The position numbers and the translations under genes are program-made. Of a DNA stretch of 64,000 nucleotides, positions 28,728-37,637 are shown piece after piece. The notes below the pieces were generated by a model, which ran no database searches, was not told the DNA's origin, and saw nothing but the letters and a program-made list of their open reading frames with translations. This DNA comes from Robiginitomaculum sp. (lineage in GTDB: Bacteria; Pseudomonadota; Alphaproteobacteria; Caulobacterales; Maricaulaceae), in assembly GCA_021776515.1 (NCBI GenBank), contig JAJFFS010000015.1, positions 151,542 to 215,541 on the forward strand, read 5' to 3'. The first letter of the stretch is position 1; every line of letters starts with the position of its first letter.

Positions 28728-30419
28728 ATGAGTTTTCTAGATCATGTTGAAGCTTTCATCGCTGCGGCAACCGCACCGGATGCCGATCTGGCCGTAGGTC
28801 ACGAAACCATCGATGGTATTGACTATGCGGTTTTTGCCAAAGCCCCGGCAAGTTTGCGCGATATGTTTGGCATGATGTTAGAACATGACGACCTACCTTT
28901 CGTTGTTGAAAATGATGTATGCTTAAGTTTTCGTGAAACCTATGAAGCTTCGGCACGCTTTGCTCATGTGCTTACCGGGCTTGGCATTAAAAAAGGCGAC
29001 AAGGTCGCCATTTCCATGCGCAACCGGCCCGAATGGATTATCGGCTTTATCGGTGCCTTGATGACAGGTGCCGTGGCAACGCCGCTCAATTCCTGGTGGG
29101 GGACCGAAGAGGTCGCCTACGCGCTGGAAGATAGTGGTGCCAAAATCATTCTTGCTGATCCCAGGCGGGCCAAAAACATTGCACCGCTTTTGAATAATCA
29201 GAATTTCACAATGATCGTCAGCGGTGAATTTGATCACAGGCACCCGCGCCTGCTGAACTATGATGTCCTGATGGCCAGTAACAACAAAACCACACCACCA
29301 GAGGTCGCCATAGACCCAGAGGACGATGCCACATTAATGTACACCTCTGGCTCTACCGGCCATCCCAAGGGCGCTGTATCAACCAATCGCGGTGCTATTA
29401 CCGGCATTCTTGGTTATGCCCTGATGGGCCTTGCCATGCAAAACGCACACGGCGAAACGCCCGGCGAAGACGCACCACAAGCGGTTATCCTGCAAACCAT
29501 CCCGCTGTTCCACGTTACCGGATGTCTGGTGATTTTCCTCGTGTCCATTGTCGCCGCGCGCAAAATGGTTCTTATGCGCAAGTGGGATGTTAATGATGCC
29601 ATGCGCCTTATTGAAAAAGAGCGTGTTACTTCGCTTACTGGCGTACCAACCATGTCTGCAGACCTTTTGAACGCCCCAAATCGTGACGATTATGACCTGT
29701 CCAGCCTTACGGATCTGGGTGCCGGTGGGGCAGCGCGCCCACCAGACCACGTCAAACCACTCAACGATATGTTAAACCAGGCGCGTCCACTGGCTGGCTA
29801 TGGCCTGACCGAAACCAATGGTATTGGTTCTATCATAGCCGGGAGCGATTACCTGGCCCGCCCTTCCAGCATTGGCAAACCACCACGCCCTATTGTTGAG
29901 ATGAAAATCTGTGATCCGGATGGCAATGAAGTTCCCATTGGGGAGCGCGGCGAGATTTGTATCAAGTCAGCAGCCAATATTCGCGGTTACTGGAACCAAC
30001 CCGATGCCACGGCGGAAGCCTTCAAAGATGGTTGGCTGCGTACCGGGGATGTGGGCGTCGAGGATGAAGAAGGCTATTTTTACGTCGTTGATCGCATTAA
30101 AGACATCATCATTCGCGGCGGCGAAAATATTGCCACCCTAGAGGTGGAAGCCGCTATATGCGCCCACCCTGATATATTGGAAGCCACCGTTTTTGGTGTA
30201 CCTCACGCCCGCCTTGGCGAAGTGGTGGCAACGGTGGTTTATGCCCGTCCCGAAAGCGGCCTTGATGCGCAAAAGCTCAGCACTGATCTGGCTGCGCAGC
30301 TTGCCACCTTTAAAATTCCCTCCATCATAGTGTTTCATGATGAAGCCCTGCCCCGGATCGCCTCTGGCAAAATAGCCAAAAAGGCCCTGCGCGAAGCGAT
30401 GATTGCCGAGGCGGGGTAG
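28728..30419 (+). CDS. Class I adenylate-forming acyl-CoA synthetase
   Basis: A 563-residue AMP-binding enzyme that makes acyl-CoA thioesters from acid, ATP and CoA. The P-loop motif is MYTSGSTGHPKGA, the A5 motif GYGLTETNG, the hinge region WLRTGDVG with VDRIKDIIIRGGENI, and the C-terminal catalytic lysine lies in SGKIAKKALR. Length suits medium- or aryl-chain ligases. Next to kynureninase and an anthraniloyl-CoA-type monooxygenase, anthranilate is a candidate substrate, but the sequence alone cannot exclude a fatty acid ligase. Confidence 0.88.
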   Translation: MSFLDHVEAFIAAATAPDADLAVGHETIDGIDYAVFAKAPASLRDMFGMMLEHDDLPFVVENDVCLSFRETYEASARFAHVLTGLGIKKGDKVAISMRNRPEWIIGFIGALMTGAVATPLNSWWGTEEVAYALEDSGAKIILADPRRAKNIAPLLNNQNFTMIVSGEFDHRHPRLLNYDVLMASNNKTTPPEVAIDPEDDATLMYTSGSTGHPKGAVSTNRGAITGILGYALMGLAMQNAHGETPGEDAPQAVILQTIPLFHVTGCLVIFLVSIVAARKMVLMRKWDVNDAMRLIEKERVTSLTGVPTMSADLLNAPNRDDYDLSSLTDLGAGGAARPPDHVKPLNDMLNQARPLAGYGLTETNGIGSIIAGSDYLARPSSIGKPPRPIVEMKICDPDGNEVPIGERGEICIKSAANIRGYWNQPDATAEAFKDGWLRTGDVGVEDEEGYFYVVDRIKDIIIRGGENIATLEVEAAICAHPDILEATVFGVPHARLGEVVATVVYARPESGLDAQKLSTDLAAQLATFKIPSIIVFHDEALPRIASGKIAKKALREAMIAEAG

Positions 30420-30866
30420 AGGCCCCAACCAGCCACAACCATACCTCACCAGCGTCCCGGTTGGATAAAGTTTGGGATGTTTTCCGGGTTCAAACCACCG
30501 TCATTGCGGCGAAGGCCGCAATCCATAGTCGTGCATCAAAATAGGCCCCGGTCAGTTTACCCTTACGAAAGTGAGGGCTGGGGTGACACTGTGGGGATAG
30601 TCATCACTTTATCCTCATGTTCGTACACGAGGGTCAGATGCTGTCCCTTAACTGATACTCACGCGCCCCATAAATTATGCTTACAGCGTGAAAAATGCCT
30701 ATAATTGCCCCTCAAATCAGGCTTGGTGTCCCTAAATGACCCTGGTCAATGCGCAAGCCTGCTAAAGTTATCCCCGCACCAGCCAGTACAGCTATAATTA
30801 TGTAATTTGCTTAGGCATGGGTTTTCAGGTGTGATAGCCATCAGGTTTTGATACTGGGAGCACCCT
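30420..30866. other. Gene-free region between the acyl-CoA synthetase and kynureninase
   Basis: About 450 bp with no supported gene. It contains a REP-like element near 30497-30600 and presumably the kynureninase promoter in its last 150 bp, where no clear operator stood out. A GGGAG ribosome site precedes the GTG start of the next gene. Confidence 0.6.
30497..30600 (+). repeat. REP-like element with TTGCGGC/GCCGCAA hairpin
   Basis: CCGTCA is followed by a perfect 7-bp stem TTGCGGC-GAAG-GCCGCAA (30504-30521), then ATCCATAG, and about 60 bp later GTGAGGGCTGGGGTGACAC. The order CCGTCATT, hairpin, then (A)TCCA/GCCA recurs at 40135-40160. Confidence 0.6.
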
Positions 30867-32105
30867 GTGGCCCTGACCCGCGAAAGCCTTGTTACCCGCG
30901 ATGCCAATGACCCACTTGGGAAATTTCGTGATGAGTTCACTCTGCCGGATGGTGTGATTTACCTTGATGGCAATTCACTGGGGGCCATGCCTGGTGCCGC
31001 TAAAGAACGCATTGAAACGCTGGTATCAAAAGAATGGGCGCAGGATTTGGTTACCAGCTGGAATGTAAATGGCTGGTTTGATCTACCCGCACGTATTGGC
31101 GCAAAAATCGCCCGTTTAATTGGCGCCCGGGAAAACGAAGTTCTGGTCACCGACAGCACCGGGATTAACCTCTATAAGCTGTTATCCATGGCCCTTGAAT
31201 TGCGCCCGGACCGCAAGATAATTTTGATGGAGGGGAGTAATTTCCCCACCGATAATTACATTGCGCAAGGGCTTGTCCGCCAGCTAGGCCAAGGCCATGA
31301 GGTTCGCTTTGCTGAAAAGCACGATTTTGAGGCGCAGATTACGCCAGATATTGCCGTCGTGGCGCTCACCCAGGTGCATTATAAAACCGGCCATGTTTAT
31401 GACATGGACAAGATTACAGAGCGCGCCCATGACGCCGGGGCGCTGATCTGCTGGGACCTGTGCCATAGCGCCGGGGCATTGCCGGTTAATCTTGAGGCGG
31501 CCAAGGCCGACTTTGCCGTTGGCTGCGGATATAAATACTTGAATGGCGGCCCCGGTGCGCCAGCATTTCTGTATGTTGCGAAACGCCATCAGGGACAGGC
31601 GCAACAACCGCTAACCGGCTGGTGGGGCCATGCGGAGCCGTTCGCCTTTGAGCGCGATTACCGCCCGGCGGGTGATATTCGTCAATTGATGAGCGGTACG
31701 CAGCCCGTTTTATCACTGGCTGCACTGGAAACTGGCGTGGATATGATGCTGCGCGCCGACATGCACGTGGTGCGAGAGAAATCCATGGCACTTGGCGACC
31801 TGTTTATCGCACTTATGGAAGAGCAATGCGCACCATACGGGTTTGAACTGATTAGTCCGAAAAATGCCCAGGATCGTGGCAGCCAAATCGCGTTTGCTCA
31901 CCCCCAAGGCTATGCCATCATGCAAGCCTTGATCGAGAAACGTATCATCGGCGATTTTCGGGCACCTGACGTAATGCGCTTTGGTCTGACGCCGCTTTAT
32001 ACGCGCCATGTTGATGTGTGGGATGCCGTGCAGGGCATCAAAACAGTGATGGAACAAAACCTCTGGAAAAACCCGCGCTTTGCCAAGCGCGATGGCGTTA
32101 CCTGA
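30867..32105 (+). CDS. kynU: Kynureninase
   Basis: A 412-residue PLP enzyme (aminotransferase class V fold) that cleaves kynurenine to anthranilate and alanine. Typical kynureninase segments are IYLDGNSLGAMP, NFPTDNYIAQGL, ICWDLCHSAGALPVNL, and the PLP lysine region GCGYKYLNGGPGAPAFLYV with Lys223. GWWGH and GDIRQLMSGTQPVLSLAALE are also characteristic. The GTG start at 30867 has GGGAG upstream. Anthranilate made here could feed the anthraniloyl-CoA enzymes encoded 8-17 kb further on. Confidence 0.95.
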   Translation: MALTRESLVTRDANDPLGKFRDEFTLPDGVIYLDGNSLGAMPGAAKERIETLVSKEWAQDLVTSWNVNGWFDLPARIGAKIARLIGARENEVLVTDSTGINLYKLLSMALELRPDRKIILMEGSNFPTDNYIAQGLVRQLGQGHEVRFAEKHDFEAQITPDIAVVALTQVHYKTGHVYDMDKITERAHDAGALICWDLCHSAGALPVNLEAAKADFAVGCGYKYLNGGPGAPAFLYVAKRHQGQAQQPLTGWWGHAEPFAFERDYRPAGDIRQLMSGTQPVLSLAALETGVDMMLRADMHVVREKSMALGDLFIALMEEQCAPYGFELISPKNAQDRGSQIAFAHPQGYAIMQALIEKRIIGDFRAPDVMRFGLTPLYTRHVDVWDAVQGIKTVMEQNLWKNPRFAKRDGVT

Positions 32106-32150
32106 CCCCCATCTGCCGTCACGAAACCTCTTCGCATTATCGCTTGCCCA

Positions 32151-32190
32151 TTTGCTTTAGTGTTAAAGCATTTACTTTAGTATTAAAACA
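32151..32190 (+). promoter_or_regulatory. Tandem 20-bp operator-like repeats upstream of the TonB receptor
   Basis: Two adjacent 20-bp direct repeats differ at three positions: TTTGCTTTAGTGTTAAAGCA (32151-32170) and TTTACTTTAGTATTAAAACA (32171-32190). Each contains an inner palindrome CTTTA-N4-TAAAG or CTTTA-N4-TAAAA. The 20-bp period would place two bound dimers on one DNA face. They lie 114-153 bp before the receptor start codon. Confidence 0.6.
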
Positions 32191-32303
32191 AGCTAAATTA
32201 TAAAAACATCAACTCACTCGCAGGAACGCAAAAACGGTTTTCTGTATTGTTTACGATGTTGAGAAAGCGACGCAATTGCAAATAAATTGAGGGGAACGTT
32301 ATA

Positions 32304-34631
32304 ATGAAAGCAGAAATTTCAAAGAGGAAAAATTTTAGTGCTCATACCCGTGTACAGCTAGCCGCCGGCGCATCCATGCTGGTCATGGCATGTGTACCAA
32401 CACTTGCCATGGCACAGAACAATAACGATGGCGATTCTGATGAAATCATCATTACGGCTTCTAAACGAGGCGGACAGTCTCTGCATGATGTCGCCATACC
32501 GGTGCAGGCGATTTCTGGTGATGAATTGGCCGCACGCGGCGTCAAGGATTTTGCCGACTGGGCCATAGCCGTACCTTCTTTGCGCTATGAAGACCTTGGA
32601 CCGGGCGACAAGCGTATCTTTTTACGCGGCATTAATTCCATCGGAGCGTCAACTGCCGGTGTCTATTTCGATGAAGCCGTTATTACCGGTTCCAACAAGG
32701 AAGATGGCGGTGGACGCAGCGTGGACACCAAACTTTATGACCTTGAACGCATCGAAGTGCTGAAAGGGCCACAAGGCACACTCTATGGCGCAAATTCCAT
32801 GTCTGGTACTATCAAGCTGATTCCGAAAAAGCCAAGTTTGGATCAAATGGAAAGCTATATTGATAGCAGTGTGGGCGGCACAGAACACGGTGGTTTTGAC
32901 TGGGGCGTTAACGCCATGGTCAATTTACCTCTGTCGCAGGACAAGTTGGGCCTACGGGTTGTGGCCTGGAATGACGAGCGCTCGGGCTATATTGATAATG
33001 TTCGTCTGGGGCAAAACAATATCAATGATGAAAACACCTGGGGTACGCGCGCCATGTTGCGCCTTGCCGCAAACGAGCAGTTTACGGTTGACGCCTCAGT
33101 TATGATACAACGCACTCATTCCAATGGCACCTCTCGTGAAACGCCGACAGGCACCATCGGCCATGTGCCCACCACTGTTCTGCCAACCTTTCAAGGCGGT
33201 GATTATACCACCACCTCGTTCACCAGCGATGTCTGGGATGATGATTGGGAAATTTACAGCCTGACAGGCGAGTACAGAATGGATAACGGTACCATTACCG
33301 CCACCACAAACTGGTTTGATCGGGAATTGAATTTCAATTTTGATTCAACGCCAATCCTGTTATTCTTTGGTGTTCCAATTCCGGCCATTACCAAGCAGCC
33401 ACAATCACGCCGCGTCTGGTCTAATGAATTGCGCTATGCCTCAAACTGGGATGGACCAATACAAGTTGTACTGGGCGGTTTGGTCCAGCGCGAAAAAACA
33501 AATTTTGAAGTGCAAGTAATCGCCTCTGATCCGGTTACCGGCTTTGCACTGGGACCATTTGATCCAGACACCGATGCACTGGCCGGTACGGGTAACGCCT
33601 TTTTTGGCCGGACTAATGACGGCACCATCAATCAGGAAGCCCTGTTTGGTGAAGCTTCAGTTGATCTGACTGACAAGCTGACAGCCACTGCCGGGCTTCG
33701 GTATTTCCATTCGAGACAAAAATCTTCTGAAGTACAAACTCACCCCTTTGGTGGATTTCCCAATGCCAACCGTCCGGACCCGGACCCCAATGATGACAGC
33801 AACAACAAAGTCACCTCTAAATTCAACCTGGCCTATAAAGCCGATGATAATCTGTTGATCTTTGCTACCGCATCACAAGGTTTTCGGGTGGGTGGTCTGA
33901 ACGCCGCCAGCCTGCCGTTGATCGCTGGTGTGCCGCGCAATTTTGGACCTGACAGCCTGTGGAACTATGAAGTTGGCATAAAGAACAGCGTGGCAGATGG
34001 CCGGGTTTTCTTTGACCTTTCTGTCTATCAGATCGATTGGTCAAACATGCAGTCGGTCAGTAAAGATGCAACCGGTGCGTTTCAGTTTATTGCCAATGCC
34101 GGTGATGCCCGCATTCAGGGGATCGAACTGAACGGCACAGCAAAGCTTACCGATAACTTTAAGGTGTCGGGCGGGCTTGCCTTTACCGACGCCAGACTGG
34201 TCAAGGATCAGCCCGGTGTAACCCCGGGTAATATTATCGAAGTGACCAATCCAGGCCACAAAGGCGATGATATTCCTAATGTGCCAGAGTTCACGTTTAA
34301 CGCTTCGGCTGAATACACCTACCCGGTTGGCGACACCTTGCAAGGCATAGCCAGGCTCGATTTTTCCTATGTCGGAAAATACCAAACCGAGTTTCGCCCG
34401 CAAGGCACTGGCCCTGGCTTAAATCCCTTCACCCAGACCGTCGGCGGCTATGCCACAGTCAATTCGACCATCGGTGTGGAGAATGATCGCTGGGGTGCCA
34501 AATTATTTGTCAACAATTTGTTTGATGAACGCGGCATTGTTGATGCCATTGCCTCTGACCAGGATCCACTGGCATTTCTTATAACCCGGCCAAGAACCTA
34601 TGGCCTGAACATCACGGTACGCATGCCCTGA
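32304..34631 (+). CDS. TonB-dependent outer-membrane receptor
   Basis: A 775-residue receptor. A long signal peptide ends near LAMAQ; the TonB box is DEIIITASKR, followed by the plug domain (ISGDELAARGVKDFADWAIAVPSLRYED, IEVLKGPQGTLYGANSMSGTIKLIPKKP). The rest is a beta-barrel with alternating patterns, ending in RTYGLNITVRMP, which lacks the usual terminal aromatic residue. ATG 32304 has GAGGGG upstream. It resembles the receptors that sphingomonad-type and related bacteria use for aromatic or terpenoid substrates; the ligand is unknown. Tandem operator-like repeats precede it and a strong terminator follows. Confidence 0.92.
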   Translation: MKAEISKRKNFSAHTRVQLAAGASMLVMACVPTLAMAQNNNDGDSDEIIITASKRGGQSLHDVAIPVQAISGDELAARGVKDFADWAIAVPSLRYEDLGPGDKRIFLRGINSIGASTAGVYFDEAVITGSNKEDGGGRSVDTKLYDLERIEVLKGPQGTLYGANSMSGTIKLIPKKPSLDQMESYIDSSVGGTEHGGFDWGVNAMVNLPLSQDKLGLRVVAWNDERSGYIDNVRLGQNNINDENTWGTRAMLRLAANEQFTVDASVMIQRTHSNGTSRETPTGTIGHVPTTVLPTFQGGDYTTTSFTSDVWDDDWEIYSLTGEYRMDNGTITATTNWFDRELNFNFDSTPILLFFGVPIPAITKQPQSRRVWSNELRYASNWDGPIQVVLGGLVQREKTNFEVQVIASDPVTGFALGPFDPDTDALAGTGNAFFGRTNDGTINQEALFGEASVDLTDKLTATAGLRYFHSRQKSSEVQTHPFGGFPNANRPDPDPNDDSNNKVTSKFNLAYKADDNLLIFATASQGFRVGGLNAASLPLIAGVPRNFGPDSLWNYEVGIKNSVADGRVFFDLSVYQIDWSNMQSVSKDATGAFQFIANAGDARIQGIELNGTAKLTDNFKVSGGLAFTDARLVKDQPGVTPGNIIEVTNPGHKGDDIPNVPEFTFNASAEYTYPVGDTLQGIARLDFSYVGKYQTEFRPQGTGPGLNPFTQTVGGYATVNSTIGVENDRWGAKLFVNNLFDERGIVDAIASDQDPLAFLITRPRTYGLNITVRMP

Positions 34632-34657
34632 TTTATGGATTATCGCACCAAAACTTT

Positions 34658-34695
34658 CGCCGCCGATGGGTTAATTCCATCGGCGGCGTTGTTTT
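34658..34695 (+). terminator. Rho-independent terminator between the receptor and the convergent hydrolase
   Basis: A perfect 12-bp stem CGCCGCCGATGG / CCATCGGCGGCG with a 7-base loop is followed by TTGTTTT. It also has A-rich sequence on the other side and may act in both directions, since the next gene is convergent. Confidence 0.93.
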
Positions 34696-34696
34696 A

Positions 34697-35554
34697 TTAT
34701 GCTATGATCATCTGCTGCATGATCGCAACAAAGAGTGGGCTTTTCGGATCAGCCAGTTCCAGAATTATATCGAAATGATTAAACCCTGCCATAGGCATAT
34801 ATTCGCTTTCAAAGCCTTTTTCCTTCAAGGCGTTATGGAAAATTTTTGTCTGCTGTTTGAAAGCATCAGTTTCGTTATCGCCATGGGTGAAAATCAGCGG
34901 GCAAGCACTTTGCGGGAGGTGTAATAGCGGGCTGGCAGTGGCAGCATCCTCATCACTCATACCAAGGGCGTCATTGATATATGTTTGTACAAGAGGGCGC
35001 AGATCATAAACGCCGCTAATCAGCGCTGCACCCGTTAGCGGACAAGTTTCAAACCCGGCACCAGGCCAATCCATAGCAATAATCTCGGCCAGCAAATGCG
35101 CCCCCGCCGAATGGCCGGACATAGTGATATTGGTTGCATCACCGCCAAAACGCGATATTTCGCGCAATACCCACAATGCGCCAGCACGGGCTTCACTGGT
35201 GATTTGCGCTAAATTGGCATCCGGTGCCAGCGTGTAATCCAGAGCAATAAAAATAATGCCCTGGTCGAGAAAATTCTTGGCCGCAAAGATACTTTCGGCC
35301 TTGGATAACGCCTGCCAATACCCGCCATGAATGAAAACGTGAACTGGAAACGGGCCCGTGCCGGAGGGCACAAAAACATCCATCATCGCCCGCGGCGCAT
35401 CACCATAGTGCAAATTCTCATACAAATTGGCAGCATAGGTTTTACGCATAAGCGCACTTTGCTGGATATACTCGTCAATAAAAACGCCAATATCATCTAC
35501 ACAGGAACTGGGTGAGTATTCGCGCTCCAGCGCGGTTTTGTTTGCCTCAGTCAT
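34697..35554 (-). CDS. Alpha/beta hydrolase of arylformamidase type
   Basis: A 285-residue alpha/beta hydrolase. The oxyanion motif HGGYW (76-80) is the hallmark of kynurenine formamidases of the eukaryotic AFMID type; the nucleophile is Ser149 in MSGHSAGAHLL and the probable His is in AGFNHFD near the C-terminus. The expected reaction is N-formylkynurenine to kynurenine plus formate, which would supply the kynureninase encoded 2.6 kb away. ATG 35554 is the family-like start; it overlaps the end of the frameshifted gene upstream by eight bases. Other aryl or carbamoyl esters remain possible. Confidence 0.82.
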   Translation of the reverse strand: MTEANKTALEREYSPSSCVDDIGVFIDEYIQQSALMRKTYAANLYENLHYGDAPRAMMDVFVPSGTGPFPVHVFIHGGYWQALSKAESIFAAKNFLDQGIIFIALDYTLAPDANLAQITSEARAGALWVLREISRFGGDATNITMSGHSAGAHLLAEIIAMDWPGAGFETCPLTGAALISGVYDLRPLVQTYINDALGMSDEDAATASPLLHLPQSACPLIFTHGDNETDAFKQQTKIFHNALKEKGFESEYMPMAGFNHFDIILELADPKSPLFVAIMQQMIIA

Positions 35555-36469
35555 TATCTTCACCATTTTTGACAAGGTCTGCATAAACCATATCCAGAAG
35601 CCAGTCAGCGGTAATAAGGTTATCACCCCATTCCGGGTCCAGATCAGCCAAAGGTTTTGCCGCCTTGAGATCGGCCACACTGGTGCCTTTTGCAATCGCA
35701 ATGGCAACGCGGTTGCGTACGGTTTTGAGCATACCCTGATAGACACGAACATCATCACGATTGGCTATCGGTCCATGGCCAGGGATGATTTTAGTGTCCG
35801 GTCCGGCCATAGCGTACAGTTCATCATAAAACCGGATCATATTGTCAATCGAGCCGCCAAACTGCACGTCGATAAAGGGATAAAACCCCTGAAAATACAT
35901 ATCACCAGTCTGAATGACATCAGCCTTTTTAAAAATGACCAGGCTGTCTCCCGAGGTATGTACAAAAGGGATATGTCGTACCTCAATGGTTTCCTCGCCA
36001 AGATAAAACGTTATCGATTTATCATAAGTCAGGGTCGGCAAGGTAGCTGGCGATGAAGTTATTTCGCTTTGCATCTGTGGTTCTGATTGCGCCCATTCTA
36101 ATATGCGCCGTGTATCTTTCTGGGCAACAATAATGGCCCCGGCTTTGGCAAAGTTTTCATTACCGCCACGATGATCCCGATGCAGTGGGTGTTGATCACA
36201 AAACGCACTTTGCTCTCGGTCAATTCGCCTAGAGCGGCCATAATTTTAGCTGATAACGGCGCGTATTCATTATCAACAAGAAAAACACCACCTGGCCCGG
36301 TATAGGCGCCAATATTGCTGCCAAAGCCTTGCAACATTGTGATATGGCTGCCCAAATCTACCGTCGTTATTTCGACGCTGTCCCAATCAGGTAACTCGAT
36401 CTGCGCGCGTACTGGCATCGCCAACGCCAGTGCTATCACTATAAACAGGCTGATTTTGCTCAAACCCAT
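35547..36469 (-). pseudogene. Metallo-beta-lactamase-fold hydrolase, frameshifted at the zinc motif
   Basis: The N-terminal half (signal peptide MGLSKISLFIVIALALAMPVRAQ, then ...VRFVINTHC) and the C-terminal half (HRDHRGGNENFAKAG to the stop at 35547) lie in different frames. Restoring one base in the tryptophan codon after THis at about 36183 recreates the HxHxDH motif THWHRDH and a normal protein of about 307 residues. The remaining ligands (HTSGDS, GHGP) are intact. Either the gene is inactivated or the base is a sequencing error. ATG 36469 has GGGAG upstream. It precedes and overlaps the arylformamidase-like gene. Confidence 0.85.
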
Positions 36470-36546
36470 GGACTTTTCTCCCATATTGTTGACCTATCCT
36501 CAAATTTTGAATAGCACAAATGCTTGTTAAGGACTAAAGTATTTTT

Positions 36547-37626
36547 ATGTCAAAGAATGAATCAAAAACACTTGAGCCAGAGATCGCGTCCTACAAACCC
36601 TGCCTGACAGCCTTGCAGGAAGGAAAGCGTTATTTCTGGTGCACCTGCGGGCGCAGCAAAAACCAGCCGTTTTGCGATGGAGCCCACGCAGGAACAGACT
36701 TCAAACCGCTGGCATTTATCGCCGAGAAAACCGAGGAGGTACTTTTATGTGCCTGCAAACACACCCGGTCTGGACCGTATTGCGATGGCGCACACAATAA
36801 TTTGCAAGACACCTATGAGGAAGCTACCGCAGATGAAATAGCCGCCATGAGCGCGGCCAAACTGGTTAAGCGCGATGCGCAAAATGGCGGCAAGGCGATG
36901 CTGGATGGAGGTGCCTATGTGTTAACCCCTGACCCGGCGCAGGATGAACGTAACGGCACACTGGGCTGGCAAACCCTGATCGGGGCCAAAGATAACGCCA
37001 GACACATTAGTCTTCTGCGGTTTTGTGCCGATAAAGGCAGTACGCCCTGGCGGTGCCATAAGGGCAGTGATTCCGTGCTTTTTGTGGTTTCTGGTAAATG
37101 TATAATCGACATTGAAGACAAAAGCTTTGCCGTTGAAACTGAAACCGGAATTTATGTCAAAGCCGATGAGGCGTTTCGCATCCATGCCGAGGAACCCATA
37201 ACCATCATGGCGGCCATTTGTCCCGAAATCGACAAGGTAGGCTGGCCGGATAGCCCAAATGGTACGTTTGATGAAAATTTCCCGGAACGCCGTGTTGGCG
37301 TCGATCACGAAAAAGCCAATGTTATGGCAGACAGATTCTTTCAGGTTCTGGTAGATGATCTGGTTGGTTCCAGGGAGGTTACGCAGTTCATTGGCGAAGT
37401 TCCCCTGTCCCGCGCGGCCTTTCACCGTCATCTCTATGAGGAGGCTATTGTCATCCTTTCCGGTGAGGGCATGATGTGGACAGAAAACTGTCGCGCCCCG
37501 GTTAAACCAGGCGACATAATTTTTCTGGCCAAGCGTCAGGGACATTCTCTGGAATGTACTGCCCCGGCGGGTCTGCGGTTAATGGGCGCGTTTTACCCGG
37601 CTGGCAGTCCAGCAATTAATTATTAG
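36547..37626 (+). CDS. Double CDGSH iron-sulfur and double cupin fusion protein
   Basis: A 359-residue protein with an unusual architecture. Two CDGSH motifs lie at the N-terminus: Cys32, Cys34, Cys43, His47 and Cys68, Cys70, Cys79, His83, each able to bind a 2Fe-2S cluster. Two cupin domains follow. The second has a full metal set, His293, His295, Glu299 and His333; the first (around HKGSDSVLFVVSGK) lacks it. A redox-coupled metal enzyme or sensor is inferred. It leads an operon with an NSS transporter 11 bp downstream and a PLP enzyme, and is divergent from the formamidase side. I know of no characterised homologue. Confidence 0.85.
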   Translation: MSKNESKTLEPEIASYKPCLTALQEGKRYFWCTCGRSKNQPFCDGAHAGTDFKPLAFIAEKTEEVLLCACKHTRSGPYCDGAHNNLQDTYEEATADEIAAMSAAKLVKRDAQNGGKAMLDGGAYVLTPDPAQDERNGTLGWQTLIGAKDNARHISLLRFCADKGSTPWRCHKGSDSVLFVVSGKCIIDIEDKSFAVETETGIYVKADEAFRIHAEEPITIMAAICPEIDKVGWPDSPNGTFDENFPERRVGVDHEKANVMADRFFQVLVDDLVGSREVTQFIGEVPLSRAAFHRHLYEEAIVILSGEGMMWTENCRAPVKPGDIIFLAKRQGHSLECTAPAGLRLMGAFYPAGSPAINY

Positions 37627-37637
37627 GGGATAGCACA

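Noticed and set aside
35555..35758. N-terminal extension of the arylformamidase-like protein
   Set aside because: The extra 68 residues read out of frame through the MBL-fold gene; MTEAN at 35554 is the family-like start.
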